From Saccharicrinis fermentans DSM 9555 = JCM 21142 (GTDB taxonomy: Bacteria; Bacteroidota; Bacteroidia; Bacteroidales; Marinilabiliaceae): a stretch of 64,000 nucleotides of DNA. A program made the translations under genes and the position numbers. This document shows, piece after piece, positions 44,101 through 53,251 of the stretch. The DNA lies in NCBI RefSeq assembly GCF_000517085.1, contig NZ_KI912107.1, forward strand, positions 504,425-568,424. Direction: 5' to 3'. Each line of letters opens with the position of its first letter. Within the stretch, counting starts at the first letter, position 1. The notes below the pieces were generated by a model that searched no databases, was not told the DNA's origin, and saw only the letters and a program-made list of their open reading frames with translations.

Positions 44101-45333
44101 TCACAGATTGATAACAAACCTCCCCTCAAACATGATACAAAGCTGCTGGGCTGTCAATGCCCAGTTCTGTATGGGTTGAGTCCACTTTTTCGATATGTTT
44201 TCGGTGGCCAGATAAATGAGTTTCATCAAAGCCATGTCGCTGGAAAACGCACCCTTGGTCTTGGTTACCTTGCGAACCTGCCTGTGGAAGCCTTCGACGG
44301 CGTTTGTGGTATAAATCAGCTTCCTAATGGGGGCGTCATATTTAAAGTAAGCGGACAGCTCCTCCCAGTTGTCGTTCCACGAGCGCAGCACCACGGGGTA
44401 CTTTTTGCCCCACGTTACTTCTAGGTTAATCAGCTCGCTCTCGGCTTGTGACTTGGTTGGGGCTTGGTACACTTTTTTCAAGTCCTTCATAAATTCTTTC
44501 TGGTCTTTGGAGACCACGTATTTGAGCGAATTCCGAATTTGGTGTATCACGCACTTTTGAATTTCTGTATCGGGGAATATGCTTAATATCGCCTGTGAAA
44601 AACCCGTCAGATTATCCGTACAGGCAATCAGGATATCCTTTACTCCGCGGCTCTTTAGGTCTGTCAATACCGACAGCCAGAAGTTAGCGCCCTCGCTTTC
44701 GGAAATGTACATCCCTATGAGTTCCTTCCTGCCGCTTTTGTTGATAGCCAAAATATTGTATACGGCGCGCGATACTACCCTTCCCCCGTCCCTTACCTTG
44801 TAGTGCATAGCATCCATCCAAACAATGGGGTAAACATCGTCTAGGGGTCGGTTCTGCCACTCCTTGACCTGTGGGATCACCCTGTCGGTAATGTTGCTCA
44901 AAACGGTTGGGGAAACCTCAACGTCGTACATGTCCCGGATATATGATCCGATGTCACGTAGGCTCATACCCTTGCCGTAAAGGCTAATAATCTTGGGGGC
45001 AAGGCTGTCTGCCAAAACGGTCTGCCGCTTCTTTACTATTTCGGGCTCAAAATCCCCGTGGCGGTCATAGGGCGGTTCAATGTCCACACTACCGCCTTCG
45101 GATCTAACCGTTTTGTTACCCTTGCCGTTGCGCTTATTGCCCTGGGAGCGCCGCTCGGAGGTCAAATGCTCGTCCATCTCGGCCTCCAAAGCGCTCTCCA
45201 AAAACTCCTTTATAATGGGTGCAAAAACTCCACCCTTACCCGTCAGGGATTTACCGCTCTTTAACTGTTCGAGTGCCATATCACGCATAGCGATATACTC
45301 GGGGTTCAATTCTTTTTTTTCCATAATCCTCAA
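44101..45333 (-). CDS. IS256-family (DDE) transposase
   Basis: 410 residues, full length. The mutator-type DDE catalytic residues are visible in VWMDAMHYKV, IACTDNLTGF and TTNAVEGFHRQVRK, and the C-x2-H signature in KCVIHQIRNSLKYV. No frameshift is present, so the enzyme may be active. Base composition is visibly more GC-rich than the neighbouring genes, as expected for a recent arrival. It is oriented against lepA. Confidence 0.95.
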   Translation of the reverse strand: MRIMEKKELNPEYIAMRDMALEQLKSGKSLTGKGGVFAPIIKEFLESALEAEMDEHLTSERRSQGNKRNGKGNKTVRSEGGSVDIEPPYDRHGDFEPEIVKKRQTVLADSLAPKIISLYGKGMSLRDIGSYIRDMYDVEVSPTVLSNITDRVIPQVKEWQNRPLDDVYPIVWMDAMHYKVRDGGRVVSRAVYNILAINKSGRKELIGMYISESEGANFWLSVLTDLKSRGVKDILIACTDNLTGFSQAILSIFPDTEIQKCVIHQIRNSLKYVVSKDQKEFMKDLKKVYQAPTKSQAESELINLEVTWGKKYPVVLRSWNDNWEELSAYFKYDAPIRKLIYTTNAVEGFHRQVRKVTKTKGAFSSDMALMKLIYLATENISKKWTQPIQNWALTAQQLCIMFEGRFVINL

Positions 45334-45443
45334 AAATATAATTTTTAAATTATGGACAGAGTTGAGTTTACAGTCTCGACTAAAGTCCCTTTTTTTTTAT
45401 TTATTGGCCTATTTACACACCTGGCTATTTATTTGCTTATTGC

Positions 45444-46140
45444 TTAAGACTGTTCTCTCGTAAAAAAGCTATGGTAATTTTTAGAAACATTTAATGGATC
45501 ACCAACTTCCTTTTGAAGTTTTTGAAACTGTTTAAAAAGCCTATCCATTACTTTCTTGTATTTTATGTCACTTGCCAGATCATTCATTTCTTCAGGATCT
45601 TCAACCATATTGTATAGTCTGACCACGTTGGCAAGTGGGTAAATAATCATTTTATATTTATCCGTTCGGATCATACGTTGATTGCTTAGGTAGGCACCAT
45701 AAACAGCCTTATATCCTTTTTTAGAATTGTTTTTACAAAGAGGTAAAAGAGAATTGAAATCTACGTCTTTTATTACATTACTTCCTGCAATATCCAATGA
45801 GGTTGCCATAACATCCTGTAAATATACCTTTTCTTGGATGACTTTGCCTGCTTTAATGCCTGGGCCTGCTAATAGTAAAGGAACTCTGATACTGCGGTCG
45901 TACATATTTTGTTTGCCAACAAAGCCATGGTCTCCTAAAGCCAAACCATGATCAGCAGTAAAAATGATGTAGGTGTTTTTTGCTTTTCCACTCGCTTCAA
46001 GTGCATCCAATATACGGCCAATCTGATTATCCATGTGAGTAATAAGCGCGTAGTATTCTTGACGGTTTACTTTTATGGAATATGCTGTTCGTGGAAAAGG
46101 AGCTAATTTTTCATTATAATTTGATTTTAAATATATTTTG
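45444..46140 (-). pseudogene. C-terminal fragment of a type I sulfatase
   Basis: About 230 residues matching the C-terminal half of S1 sulfatases: EYYALITHMDNQIGRILDAL, FTADHGLALGDHGFVGKQNMYD, RVPLLLAGPGI, RLYNMVEDPEEMNDLA. The N-terminal half with the CxPxR formylglycine site is missing. The frame upstream of about 46140 runs on into unrelated sequence that overlaps the end of another gene fragment in a different frame. The remnant therefore lacks its nucleophile and cannot be an active sulfatase. IS256 lies 55 bp downstream of its end. Confidence 0.8.
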
Positions 46141-46670
46141 GCCATAATTTCGAACAGCCTTAATATGTATAGTTTTTCCAACGTTCTCTTGTAAAATGTC
46201 TTGTAGTTCAGAGGTGTTATGAACATCATTGTTGTTTACTTGCTGAATAATCCAGGTTTCAGAAAGACCGGCATCTAACCATGCTTTTCCTTTTAGGGGA
46301 TCAATAGATCTGATAAAGCAACCCGTATTGTATCCGCCTGAGGCGTCGATTAAATCGGGATCATCAGCAATATTTACCATCAAAGCGCCATTGACCATCA
46401 TTTTTATAGCCTTTGTCGCTTCTTTCTTTTGTGATCCTGTATATTTACCAGCCAACAATGTACTATACCAACTTGGATATTCTACCTTGTTTACTTTATT
46501 GAAGCGGGCTTCGTTCGTGAAACCTACAGGGTTTCCATTAGAATCAAAGGTCTGTGTTTTTATATGTGTCGACTGGGTAAGTTTAATAGTTCCAGAATAT
46601 AAGGGGGAATGAATGGTAGGTTCAGAGCCGTCCACAGTAAAATGTAAAGTATATTTCTTTTTTCTCGAGA
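46114..46670 (-). pseudogene. Fragment: chitobiase-C-like domain plus PDZ-like end of a larger protein
   Basis: About 185 residues. The segment LHFTVDGSEPTIHSPLYSG is the CHB_HEX_C/Fn3-like domain found at the ends of carbohydrate-active enzymes. The last 70 residues (AWLDAGLSETWIIQQVNNND to KTIHIKAVRNYGQNIFKIKL) look like a PDZ domain and seem to end naturally. No start or catalytic domain precedes it; its first codons overlap the sensor fragment in another frame. It is the 3' end of a deleted gene. Confidence 0.65.
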
Positions 46671-47470
46671 TTTGCATTTACCTGAATAATGCTATCTGCC
46701 ATATTCTCTTGGTTAAAGAGGTGTATTGGCTTGTCATCCAATACCATTGTTGAAATAAGTACTCTGTGGGGTATTTTTGATGTGGTTTGTTTTAATGGGC
46801 TGAAATAATTAACGCCATTCACACTACCAAAATAATAAGTATTTGTTTTTCTATCCCAATGGATACTGTTTCTGTTATATTTCTCATCAATTAAACCATC
46901 TGAAAACGTATAGGGTGTAAATTGACATAGCCAAGTGTTGGAAGGTTCATATTTTACAATACCTTTCCAAGTGCTCATCCATAAGGCACCATTCTCATCC
47001 GGTAAAATCCCCGATACATAATTATGTGTAAGTCCGCCTTCTTTGAAAAAACCGTGAAATGAAATATTTTCTGGCTTTGCAATGAATAGTTTGTTATTGG
47101 TGCAGCTGTATACGCCATCACTGGTACCTACCCAAAGGTTACCTTTTGAATCCTGGCAGATGGAGTGTATTGTGTTAGAACGAAATGTAGGTTGGTTGTC
47201 TTTTGTGAAACGAATAATAGATTTCTTTTTATCGATCAATAAAAGACCCGAACTCGCAGTTCCTACCTAAATACGCTTATTGTTATCTAAGTAAAATTGG
47301 ATAACAGGCGAATTGTTTTTGGACCAAATTTTAACGATTGTAAATTCATTTTCAGAAAGTCGCTTCGCCTCCACGATCTTATTGCCTATTCCTATCCAGT
47401 AATTTCCTTCAATCTTTTTTAAAGGAAAGACCAGAAAGGCGAGCAATATCAGAAGTGGGAAATATTTCAT
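46640..47470 (-). pseudogene. Remnant of a hybrid two-component sensor (Reg_prop beta-propeller), with an in-frame TAG
   Basis: A signal peptide (MKYFPLLILLAFLVF, start at 47470) is followed by propeller blades such as DSKGNLWVGTSDGVY and DENGALWMSTWKGIVKY, and the beginning of a Y_Y_Y-like segment. The frame is broken by TAG near 47265: reading on gives NKRI-stop-VGTASSGLLLID, where the blade motif predicts Trp, so TGG to TAG is likely. Only about 270 residues of a sensor that normally has 14 blades plus kinase remain. The frame ends near 46640 at the junction with the next fragment. Confidence 0.75.
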
Positions 47471-47530
47471 TGCATCTTTTTTTCGCAAGACCCAACTTTT
47501 GAACATGATCCCTCAGTAGGAGGATCACCG

Positions 47531-47578
47531 TGAAAAAATACCCGATACAATCATAATGAGGTATCGGGTATTTTGGGT
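47531..47578. terminator. Bidirectional terminator near the second two-component operon
   Basis: A 12-bp perfect stem (AATACCCGATAC / GTATCGGGTATT). Read on the minus strand it is followed by seven Ts and terminates the response regulator gene that stops at 47687. Confidence 0.75.
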
Positions 47579-47686
47579 ATTTTTTTGTCATAGATAATAT
47601 CCATGACTCGTTTTATTGTTGTTGATAAATGCGAGACTTGGGTGGTAAAAATGTTTCCTATGTATGAATCATTATTGTACCATTAA

Positions 47687-48370
47687 CTACATTACCAGTT
47701 TGTATCCCTTACCGTGAACATTTATGATTTCAACGGAAGTTTCTTCCTTCAGGTGTTTTCTTAATTTAGTAATATATACATCCATACTACGAGCATTGAA
47801 ATAATTATCATCTACCCAGATAGTTTTTAGTGCAAAATTACGTTCAAGTACCTTGTTGGCATTATTACATAATAACTTAAGTAATTCGGACTCTTTCGTA
47901 GTTAGTTTAACAATTTCGTCACCTTCTATAAGTTGTTGTTTTTGAGTGTCGAATTTGTATTTACCCAACTGGTATACATCCTGAATTGCATTGGTTCCCT
48001 TTGTTCTTCTGATAATGGCTTCTAACCTAAAAAGTAGTTCTTCCATGCTGAAAGGTTTGGTGATGTAATCGTCTGCACCAATTTTAAAACCTTGAAAAAC
48101 ATCTTCCTTCATAGATTTTGCTGTCAGGAAGATAATAGGAATATCGGCATTGATTAAACGAATGTCCTTGGCTAGGGTAAAGCCATCCTTTTTAGGCATC
48201 ATCACGTCTAAAACACAAAGATCGTACGTGTTTGCCGTAAATGCTTTGTAAGCTTCTTCTCCATCCGGACAAAGATCCGTTTCATATCCTTTAGCTTCCA
48301 GGTATTCTCGCAATAACATACCTAGGTTCTCATCATCTTCCGCTAAAAGAAGTTTGTATTCTTTTTCCAT
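47687..48370 (-). CDS. OmpR-family response regulator (second RprY-like)
   Basis: 227 residues: a receiver domain with ED at 11-12, Asp55 in CVLDVMMPKKDGF and TKPFSMEELL, then a winged helix with LTTKESELLKLLCNN and RSMDVYITKLRKHLKEE. It is a clear paralogue of the regulator at 5139. Its start overlaps the end of the partner kinase gene by 28 bp, so translation is coupled. The near-identical recognition-helix region in the two regulators suggests overlapping DNA sites and possible cross-talk. Confidence 0.92.
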   Translation of the reverse strand: MEKEYKLLLAEDDENLGMLLREYLEAKGYETDLCPDGEEAYKAFTANTYDLCVLDVMMPKKDGFTLAKDIRLINADIPIIFLTAKSMKEDVFQGFKIGADDYITKPFSMEELLFRLEAIIRRTKGTNAIQDVYQLGKYKFDTQKQQLIEGDEIVKLTTKESELLKLLCNNANKVLERNFALKTIWVDDNYFNARSMDVYITKLRKHLKEETSVEIINVHGKGYKLVM

Positions 48371-49956
48371 TCTTTTGTGCTTTTAATCGGTAAAAAGATT
48401 TCAAATTTTGTTCCTACGTTTAATTCACTTTTTGCAACAATGTTACCTCCGTGGTCATCCACAATCTTCTTTACATACGCTAGTCCTAGTCCAAATCCCT
48501 TAACGTTATGAACGTTCCCTGTTGGTACGCGGTAGAATTTCTCGAAGATACGGTTGAGGTTTTCCTTAGAGATTCCCATTCCATTGTCTTTAACAGAAAT
48601 GACCACTCCATTATCTTTATTCCACGTTTTTACCTGTAAAATAGGAGTCCCTTTTCTGTACTTAAAAGCGTTATCAAATAAATTATAAATCACATTGGTA
48701 AAATGAACTTCATCAACATAAACAGTGCTATTTCTAGCATCCAAACTTTCTATTATTTTACCTTTTTTATTTTCTACTTTGAGCTTAAAGTTAGTAGAAA
48801 CATTGTGAATTAAGTGATTTATGTCTAATTTTTTTATTTTAAGGCCTGATTTTCCCTTGTCAAAGATAGCCATTTGAAGCACTTTTTCTACCTGAAAGCT
48901 CAATCTTTTACTTTCATCCTGTATCACTCCTGATATATGTTGGAGTGTTTTGGGTGTTTTGGCAACACTGGGATCTTTTAACATTTGAGAGGCCAACGAT
49001 ATGGTTGAGATAGGTGTTTTAAATTCATGGGTCATATTATTGATGAAGTCATTTTTTATTTCATCAAGTCGTTTTTGCTTAAAAATAATCATAATGGTGA
49101 TGATAGAAGTGAAGATCATTACCAGTGTGAAAGCGGCAGAAGGGATAAAAGTTGCAATGGATTGTACTACAAAATTGGGCCTTTCTGTAAAAAACAGATT
49201 TAAATGATGGGCCTCAGGGTGTGGGTCATTGGGGAATAAGTATTTTTGATAAATGGTCTTTGATTCATCTGGCTTATATCCTGTGGTAGCCATGGCCATT
49301 TTACCTTTGCCATCGTAAATGGCAAATTCAAATTGCAAGGTAATACCTCTGTCCTCCAGTTCTTTCATTAATAATACGTCTACCTTTTCTCTGTCAACAC
49401 GTTCTGTGATAGTCCTTTTAGGAAAGAAGGTGTTCAAGATCATCTCTGCTTTGTCTTCAACCTTTGATTTGAGTTCGTCTTGTATGCTCAATAAAGCACT
49501 GGTAAGTGGACCAAATTTACTGGAACGGGTTGAAATAGGTGAGCGATTATCCAGACTGAAAATTAACGAGTCTTGGTTAAAGGTTTGAAGTGTGGTGCTG
49601 ATATTGTTGTTTTGTAACTGAAAGCGAAATGATATGTCCAATATTTCATCATCACTTAAAGCGCTTTCTTGTTCTTCACCATTAAAGTACTTAGGGTCTC
49701 TTTGTAATTCCTTGGGAAGGTTTTTGGATGCTTGTATTTTTTTTCGATATTCTTTTTTAAGCGAGGTGGCAAGTTCTGAGTTTTCTTCGCGTTCAAGCCT
49801 TTCTATTACTTTGCCCATAGCTTGCTTCACTAATTTATCAAACTCTTGCTCTTTTCTTTTGCTGTCGTTTTTCATCCAAAGAGTTTGGATATAGATGATA
49901 CCACCCAGACTAGCTGCTATGATAAATGATAAAAGATATATGTATTTTTTATTCAT
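48343..49956 (-). CDS. Sensor histidine kinase (second RprX-like)
   Basis: About 537 residues from ATG 49956 (MNKKYIYLLSFIIAASLGG). Transmembrane helix about 4-25, a periplasmic sensor of about 245 residues, a second helix about 270-295, then H-box NNMTHEFKTPISTISLA, N-box NLFDNAFKYRKG, and G-boxes DNGMGIS and FGLGLAYV. All kinase residues are intact. The sensor part has diverged from the kinase at 5963 while the catalytic half remains very similar, as in duplicated systems that acquired different signals. Confidence 0.92.
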   Translation of the reverse strand: MNKKYIYLLSFIIAASLGGIIYIQTLWMKNDSKRKEQEFDKLVKQAMGKVIERLEREENSELATSLKKEYRKKIQASKNLPKELQRDPKYFNGEEQESALSDDEILDISFRFQLQNNNISTTLQTFNQDSLIFSLDNRSPISTRSSKFGPLTSALLSIQDELKSKVEDKAEMILNTFFPKRTITERVDREKVDVLLMKELEDRGITLQFEFAIYDGKGKMAMATTGYKPDESKTIYQKYLFPNDPHPEAHHLNLFFTERPNFVVQSIATFIPSAAFTLVMIFTSIITIMIIFKQKRLDEIKNDFINNMTHEFKTPISTISLASQMLKDPSVAKTPKTLQHISGVIQDESKRLSFQVEKVLQMAIFDKGKSGLKIKKLDINHLIHNVSTNFKLKVENKKGKIIESLDARNSTVYVDEVHFTNVIYNLFDNAFKYRKGTPILQVKTWNKDNGVVISVKDNGMGISKENLNRIFEKFYRVPTGNVHNVKGFGLGLAYVKKIVDDHGGNIVAKSELNVGTKFEIFLPIKSTKEWKKNTNFF

Positions 49957-50144
49957 TCTTGTCTTTAACTTTATGGTGTATGCCTTTATTTTTGACATTT
50001 AACTGCTAGGTTGTCAAATTTTTAAGGCTTACAAAATGTACTTTTCACCATACTTAATGAAGTCAACGGAAAAGTTTTTGCAATATAGTTATTTGCACTT
50101 TAATATGGCAAATATAATGTGAGTTAAGTTGTCGCTTTTATGAA

Positions 50145-50888
50145 TTATTTTGAATTGTTTTTTCTAAGGGAAACATTTTGTAGGGCTTCCATGGCTGCAT
50201 TTTGTTGTGATTCCTTTTTAGAGGTGCCTTCGCCTCGGCCAAATACGATTTGTTCAACTTCAACAGACGAAACAAATAGAGGTACGTGGTGCAGAGTACC
50301 GGGTATTTCATCGGTAATAAATTGTATGTCTTTTTTGTTTTTCTGTCCCCATTCAATAAGTAATGATTTATAGTTACTGTCTTTGTTGGTTATTTCGTTT
50401 AGATTCACAAAGGGAATCAGTATTTTTTTTAGGATGAACTTGCGGCATTTTTGATAGCCCCCATCCACAAATATGGCTCCAATTAAGGCTTCTAAAGCAT
50501 CGCCGGGAATATTGGTTTTTTCAAGAGATATTTTGGATTGGGATATGATTAGTTTGTTTAAGCCTATTTTATTGGCTGTTTCATTTAAAAAAGCACGATT
50601 AACAATTTTGGAGCGAGTCTTTGTTAAAAAACCTTCGTTTACGTATGGATATTTACTGTATAATTCTTGCGCAACAATGGCACCCAATATGGCATCGCCT
50701 AAAAATTCCAGACGCTCGTTATTGACCATTTTGCCAAGCTTATTTTTCTTCATGGCAGATTTATGAATTAATGATAACTCATAAATATTCAGGTTTTTAG
50801 GATAAAAACCAACCATGGATTTTAATAACAAATAAAGCCTTCTCCTTTGAGGAGAAAGCTTTATCCTGTTCAATAATATTTTTATCAC
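50145..50888 (-). CDS. rnc: Ribonuclease III
   Basis: 247 residues: an RNase III domain with signature NERLEFLGDAILGAIVA and the catalytic Glu/Asp region ALEALIGAIFVDGG, then a double-stranded RNA-binding domain (about 165-240, NYKSLLIEWGQKNKK, GTSKKESQQNAAMEAL). It processes rRNA precursors and cleaves structured mRNAs. It starts 6 bp after fabF, as the last gene of an acpP-fabF-rnc operon, an arrangement common in Bacteroidota. Confidence 0.95.
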   Translation of the reverse strand: MIKILLNRIKLSPQRRRLYLLLKSMVGFYPKNLNIYELSLIHKSAMKKNKLGKMVNNERLEFLGDAILGAIVAQELYSKYPYVNEGFLTKTRSKIVNRAFLNETANKIGLNKLIISQSKISLEKTNIPGDALEALIGAIFVDGGYQKCRKFILKKILIPFVNLNEITNKDSNYKSLLIEWGQKNKKDIQFITDEIPGTLHHVPLFVSSVEVEQIVFGRGEGTSKKESQQNAAMEALQNVSLRKNNSK

Positions 50889-50894
50889 AATCGA

Positions 50895-52142
50895 TTAAAT
50901 TGCTTTAAATATAACAGATGCATTATGACCTCCAAAACCAAATGTGTTTGATAAGGCAACATTAACTTCGCGTTTTTGTGCCTTATTAAAAGTCATGTTT
51001 AATTTAGGGTCGATCTCAGGATCATCCTCAAAGTGGTTAATTGTAGGAGGAACAATATTGTGTTTGATCGCTAAAATACATGTAATAGACTCAACAGCTC
51101 CTGCTGCACCTAAAAGGTGTCCAGTCATTGATTTTGTTGAGCTGATATTTAAATCGTATGCATGTTGACCAAAAACTTCTTTGATGGCAATGGTTTCAGC
51201 AATGTCTCCACGAGGAGTAGCTGTACCATGAACATTGATATAATCAATATCTTCTGGTTTAGTACCGTTGTCTTTCAAGGCCATCAACATAACATTTTTG
51301 GCTCCGATACCATCGGGATGTGGAGCTGTCAAGTGGTATGCGTCGGCAGTCATTCCTGTACCTACTACCTCACAATAGATTTTAGCACCGCGTTTCACCG
51401 CATGCTCATATTCTTCCAATATCAATGATGCACCTCCTTCTCCCATTACAAAACCATCACGGTCTTTGTCAAAAGGACGAGAAGCTGTTTTGGGATCATC
51501 GTTACGGGTTGAACAAGCTTGCATTGAATTAAAACCTCCCATACCTGCTTCACTGATGGCTGCTTCTGAACCTCCAGTAACAAATGCTTTTGCTTTACCT
51601 AAACGTATAAGGTTATAGGCATCACTAATCGCATTAGTGGAGGAGGCGCAAGCCGAAACGGTATTGAAATTGGGGCCTCTAAATCCGTATTTCATTGAAA
51701 TATGACCAGCAGCAATATCGCCAATCATCATTGGTATAAAAAATGGGCTGAAACGTGGAGTACCATTGCCTTCCACAAAACCCTTAACCTCTTTTGTAAA
51801 TGTTTGAATTCCACCAATACCAGCACCCCAGACAACACCTACCTCATCGTGGTTGATGCTTTCGTGGTTGATGCCAGAGTCTTGAACAGCCTGCTCAGCT
51901 GCTATCATAGCAAACTGAGCAAACATGTCAAGTTTTCTTGCTTCTTTGCGATCAAAATATTCATTCGGATCGTAATTTTTTACTTCGCAAGCAAATTTTG
52001 TCTTGAAATTGGTGGCGTCAAATCGAGTAATGGGTGCGGCACCGCTTACTCCTTCAACCAGGTTCTTCCATAGTTCATCAATGGATTTACCCAAAGGAGT
52101 GATGGCTCCTAATCCCGTTACTACTACTCTTTTTAACTCCAT
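50895..52142 (-). CDS. fabF: 3-oxoacyl-ACP synthase II
   Basis: 415 residues, full length. Active-site Cys in VSACASSTNAI, His in NVHGTATPRGD and His in MTGHLLGAAGAVE complete the Cys-His-His triad. FabF condenses malonyl-ACP with acyl-ACP during fatty acid elongation and gives temperature control of membrane lipids. It lies 36 bp downstream of acpP and 6 bp upstream of rnc. Confidence 0.96.
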   Translation of the reverse strand: MELKRVVVTGLGAITPLGKSIDELWKNLVEGVSGAAPITRFDATNFKTKFACEVKNYDPNEYFDRKEARKLDMFAQFAMIAAEQAVQDSGINHESINHDEVGVVWGAGIGGIQTFTKEVKGFVEGNGTPRFSPFFIPMMIGDIAAGHISMKYGFRGPNFNTVSACASSTNAISDAYNLIRLGKAKAFVTGGSEAAISEAGMGGFNSMQACSTRNDDPKTASRPFDKDRDGFVMGEGGASLILEEYEHAVKRGAKIYCEVVGTGMTADAYHLTAPHPDGIGAKNVMLMALKDNGTKPEDIDYINVHGTATPRGDIAETIAIKEVFGQHAYDLNISSTKSMTGHLLGAAGAVESITCILAIKHNIVPPTINHFEDDPEIDPKLNMTFNKAQKREVNVALSNTFGFGGHNASVIFKAI

Positions 52143-52178
52143 AACTTCGTTTAAAATGTAAACTTCGTTTAATTTAGC

Positions 52179-52415
52179 TTACTTAGCATTTTCCTCTATA
52201 TAAGAGACGGCATCGCCTACGGTGCCAATGTTTTCCGCTTGATCATCAGGAATTGCGATATTGAATTCCTTTTCAAACTCCATGATCAACTCAACAGTGT
52301 CAAGAGAGTCAGCTCCTAAATCATTTGTGAAGCTTGCTTCAGTTGTAACTTCAGTTTCGTCAACTCCTAGTTTGTCTACGATGATTGCTTTTACTCTTGA
52401 TGCAATGTCAGACAT
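52179..52415 (-). CDS. acpP: Acyl carrier protein
   Basis: 78 residues, acidic, four-helix ACP with the phosphopantetheine-attachment Ser in [13 protein letters not shown]. It carries growing acyl chains for fatty acid synthesis. As first gene of the operon it follows a well-formed Bacteroidota promoter at 52467-52498. Confidence 0.97.
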   Translation of the reverse strand: MSDIASRVKAIIVDKLGVDETEVTTEASFTNDLGADSLDTVELIMEFEKEFNIAIPDDQAENIGTVGDAVSYIEENAK

Positions 52416-52466
52416 AGCTTTTAATTTTAAGTTAATAATTAAAATTTATTGATTAAAATAACTTTG

Positions 52467-52498
52467 CAAAGGAAAAAAAATCGGCATAATCAGCCAAA
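52467..52498 (-). promoter_or_regulatory. Bacteroidota-type promoter of acpP-fabF-rnc
   Basis: Reading the minus strand: TTTG (52495-52498) in the -33 region, 20 bases, then TTCCTTTG (52467-52474) in the -7 region. The predicted leader is about 45 nt. Confidence 0.65.
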
Positions 52499-52587
52499 TA
52501 TTATTTCAATAAAATCATTTCGGGACGTTTTTTTTCTAATTTTGAGCACTGTAAAATCGCTATTAATAAACCTATATATAACAGGAA

Positions 52588-53160
52588 ATGAGTAAGGTTG
52601 CAATTTTTGCCTCGGGGTCTGGAAGTAATGCAGAAAACATTGTAAAATATTTAAAAGAGAGGTCTAAATCGGTCGATTTTCACTTTTTTACCAACAACAG
52701 TAATGCTTATGTCAATGAGCGAGCGCTTAAATTGGATGTTGGCATCACTTTATTTTCGCGTGAAGCGTTTTATCAATCGGATAAAATAATCCGACTTTTA
52801 AAACAAGAAGAGTTTGATCTTATCGTATTGGCAGGTTTTTTATGGTTGATCCCCGAAAATTTGGTGGAAGCTTTTAAGGGACGTATTATTAATATACATC
52901 CAGCCTTGTTGCCTAAGTATGGTGGAAAAGGAATGTATGGTAAAAAAATTCATGAGGCTATTGTTGCCAATCATGAAGATGAAACGGGAATCACCATTCA
53001 TTTTGTGGATGCTAATTATGATGAAGGAAAGATTATCCAGCAGGTTTCATGTGAAGTATTGCCATCGGATACGGCTGATGATGTGGAGGCCAAAGTGCAT
53101 GCCTTGGAGTATGAACACTATCCTAAGGTCATTGCACAATTATTGGACTTATTGGAATAG
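52588..53160 (+). CDS. purN: Phosphoribosylglycinamide formyltransferase
   Basis: 190 residues: N-terminal VAIFASGSGSNAENIVKYL, formyl-folate site INIHPALLPKYGGKGMYG with catalytic Asn-His, and DANYDEGKIIQQ with the essential Asp. It adds a formyl group to GAR from 10-formyl-THF in the third step of purine synthesis. It is divergent from acpP. A TAACTTTG element at 52459-52466 on this strand may be its -7 region. Confidence 0.95.
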   Translation: MSKVAIFASGSGSNAENIVKYLKERSKSVDFHFFTNNSNAYVNERALKLDVGITLFSREAFYQSDKIIRLLKQEEFDLIVLAGFLWLIPENLVEAFKGRIINIHPALLPKYGGKGMYGKKIHEAIVANHEDETGITIHFVDANYDEGKIIQQVSCEVLPSDTADDVEAKVHALEYEHYPKVIAQLLDLLE

Positions 53161-53251
53161 TTGAGAGATACTGCTTGGTACATTGTATGTATGTCTAATT
53201 TTTTTGGAGAGGTTTGTATTAGTCGGGATTTATTTCTATATTAAAAAGAAA

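Larger units (their letters stand above)
43879..45389 (-). mobile_element. IS256-family insertion sequence, complete
   Basis: A 1511-bp element. Imperfect terminal inverted repeats: the left end from 43879 (GGGACTTTGGTCG, then AACTCTGTCC at 43916-43925) mirrors the right end at 45354-45389 (GGACAGAGTT to CGACTAAAGTCCC). One transposase gene on the minus strand fills it. A 67-nt hairpin (43999-44065) lies between the transposase stop and the left end. No target-site duplication is seen: the left flank ends GGATATA and the right flank begins TTTTTTTTT. This suggests rearrangement next to the element after insertion, or that my end calls are slightly off. Confidence 0.85.
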
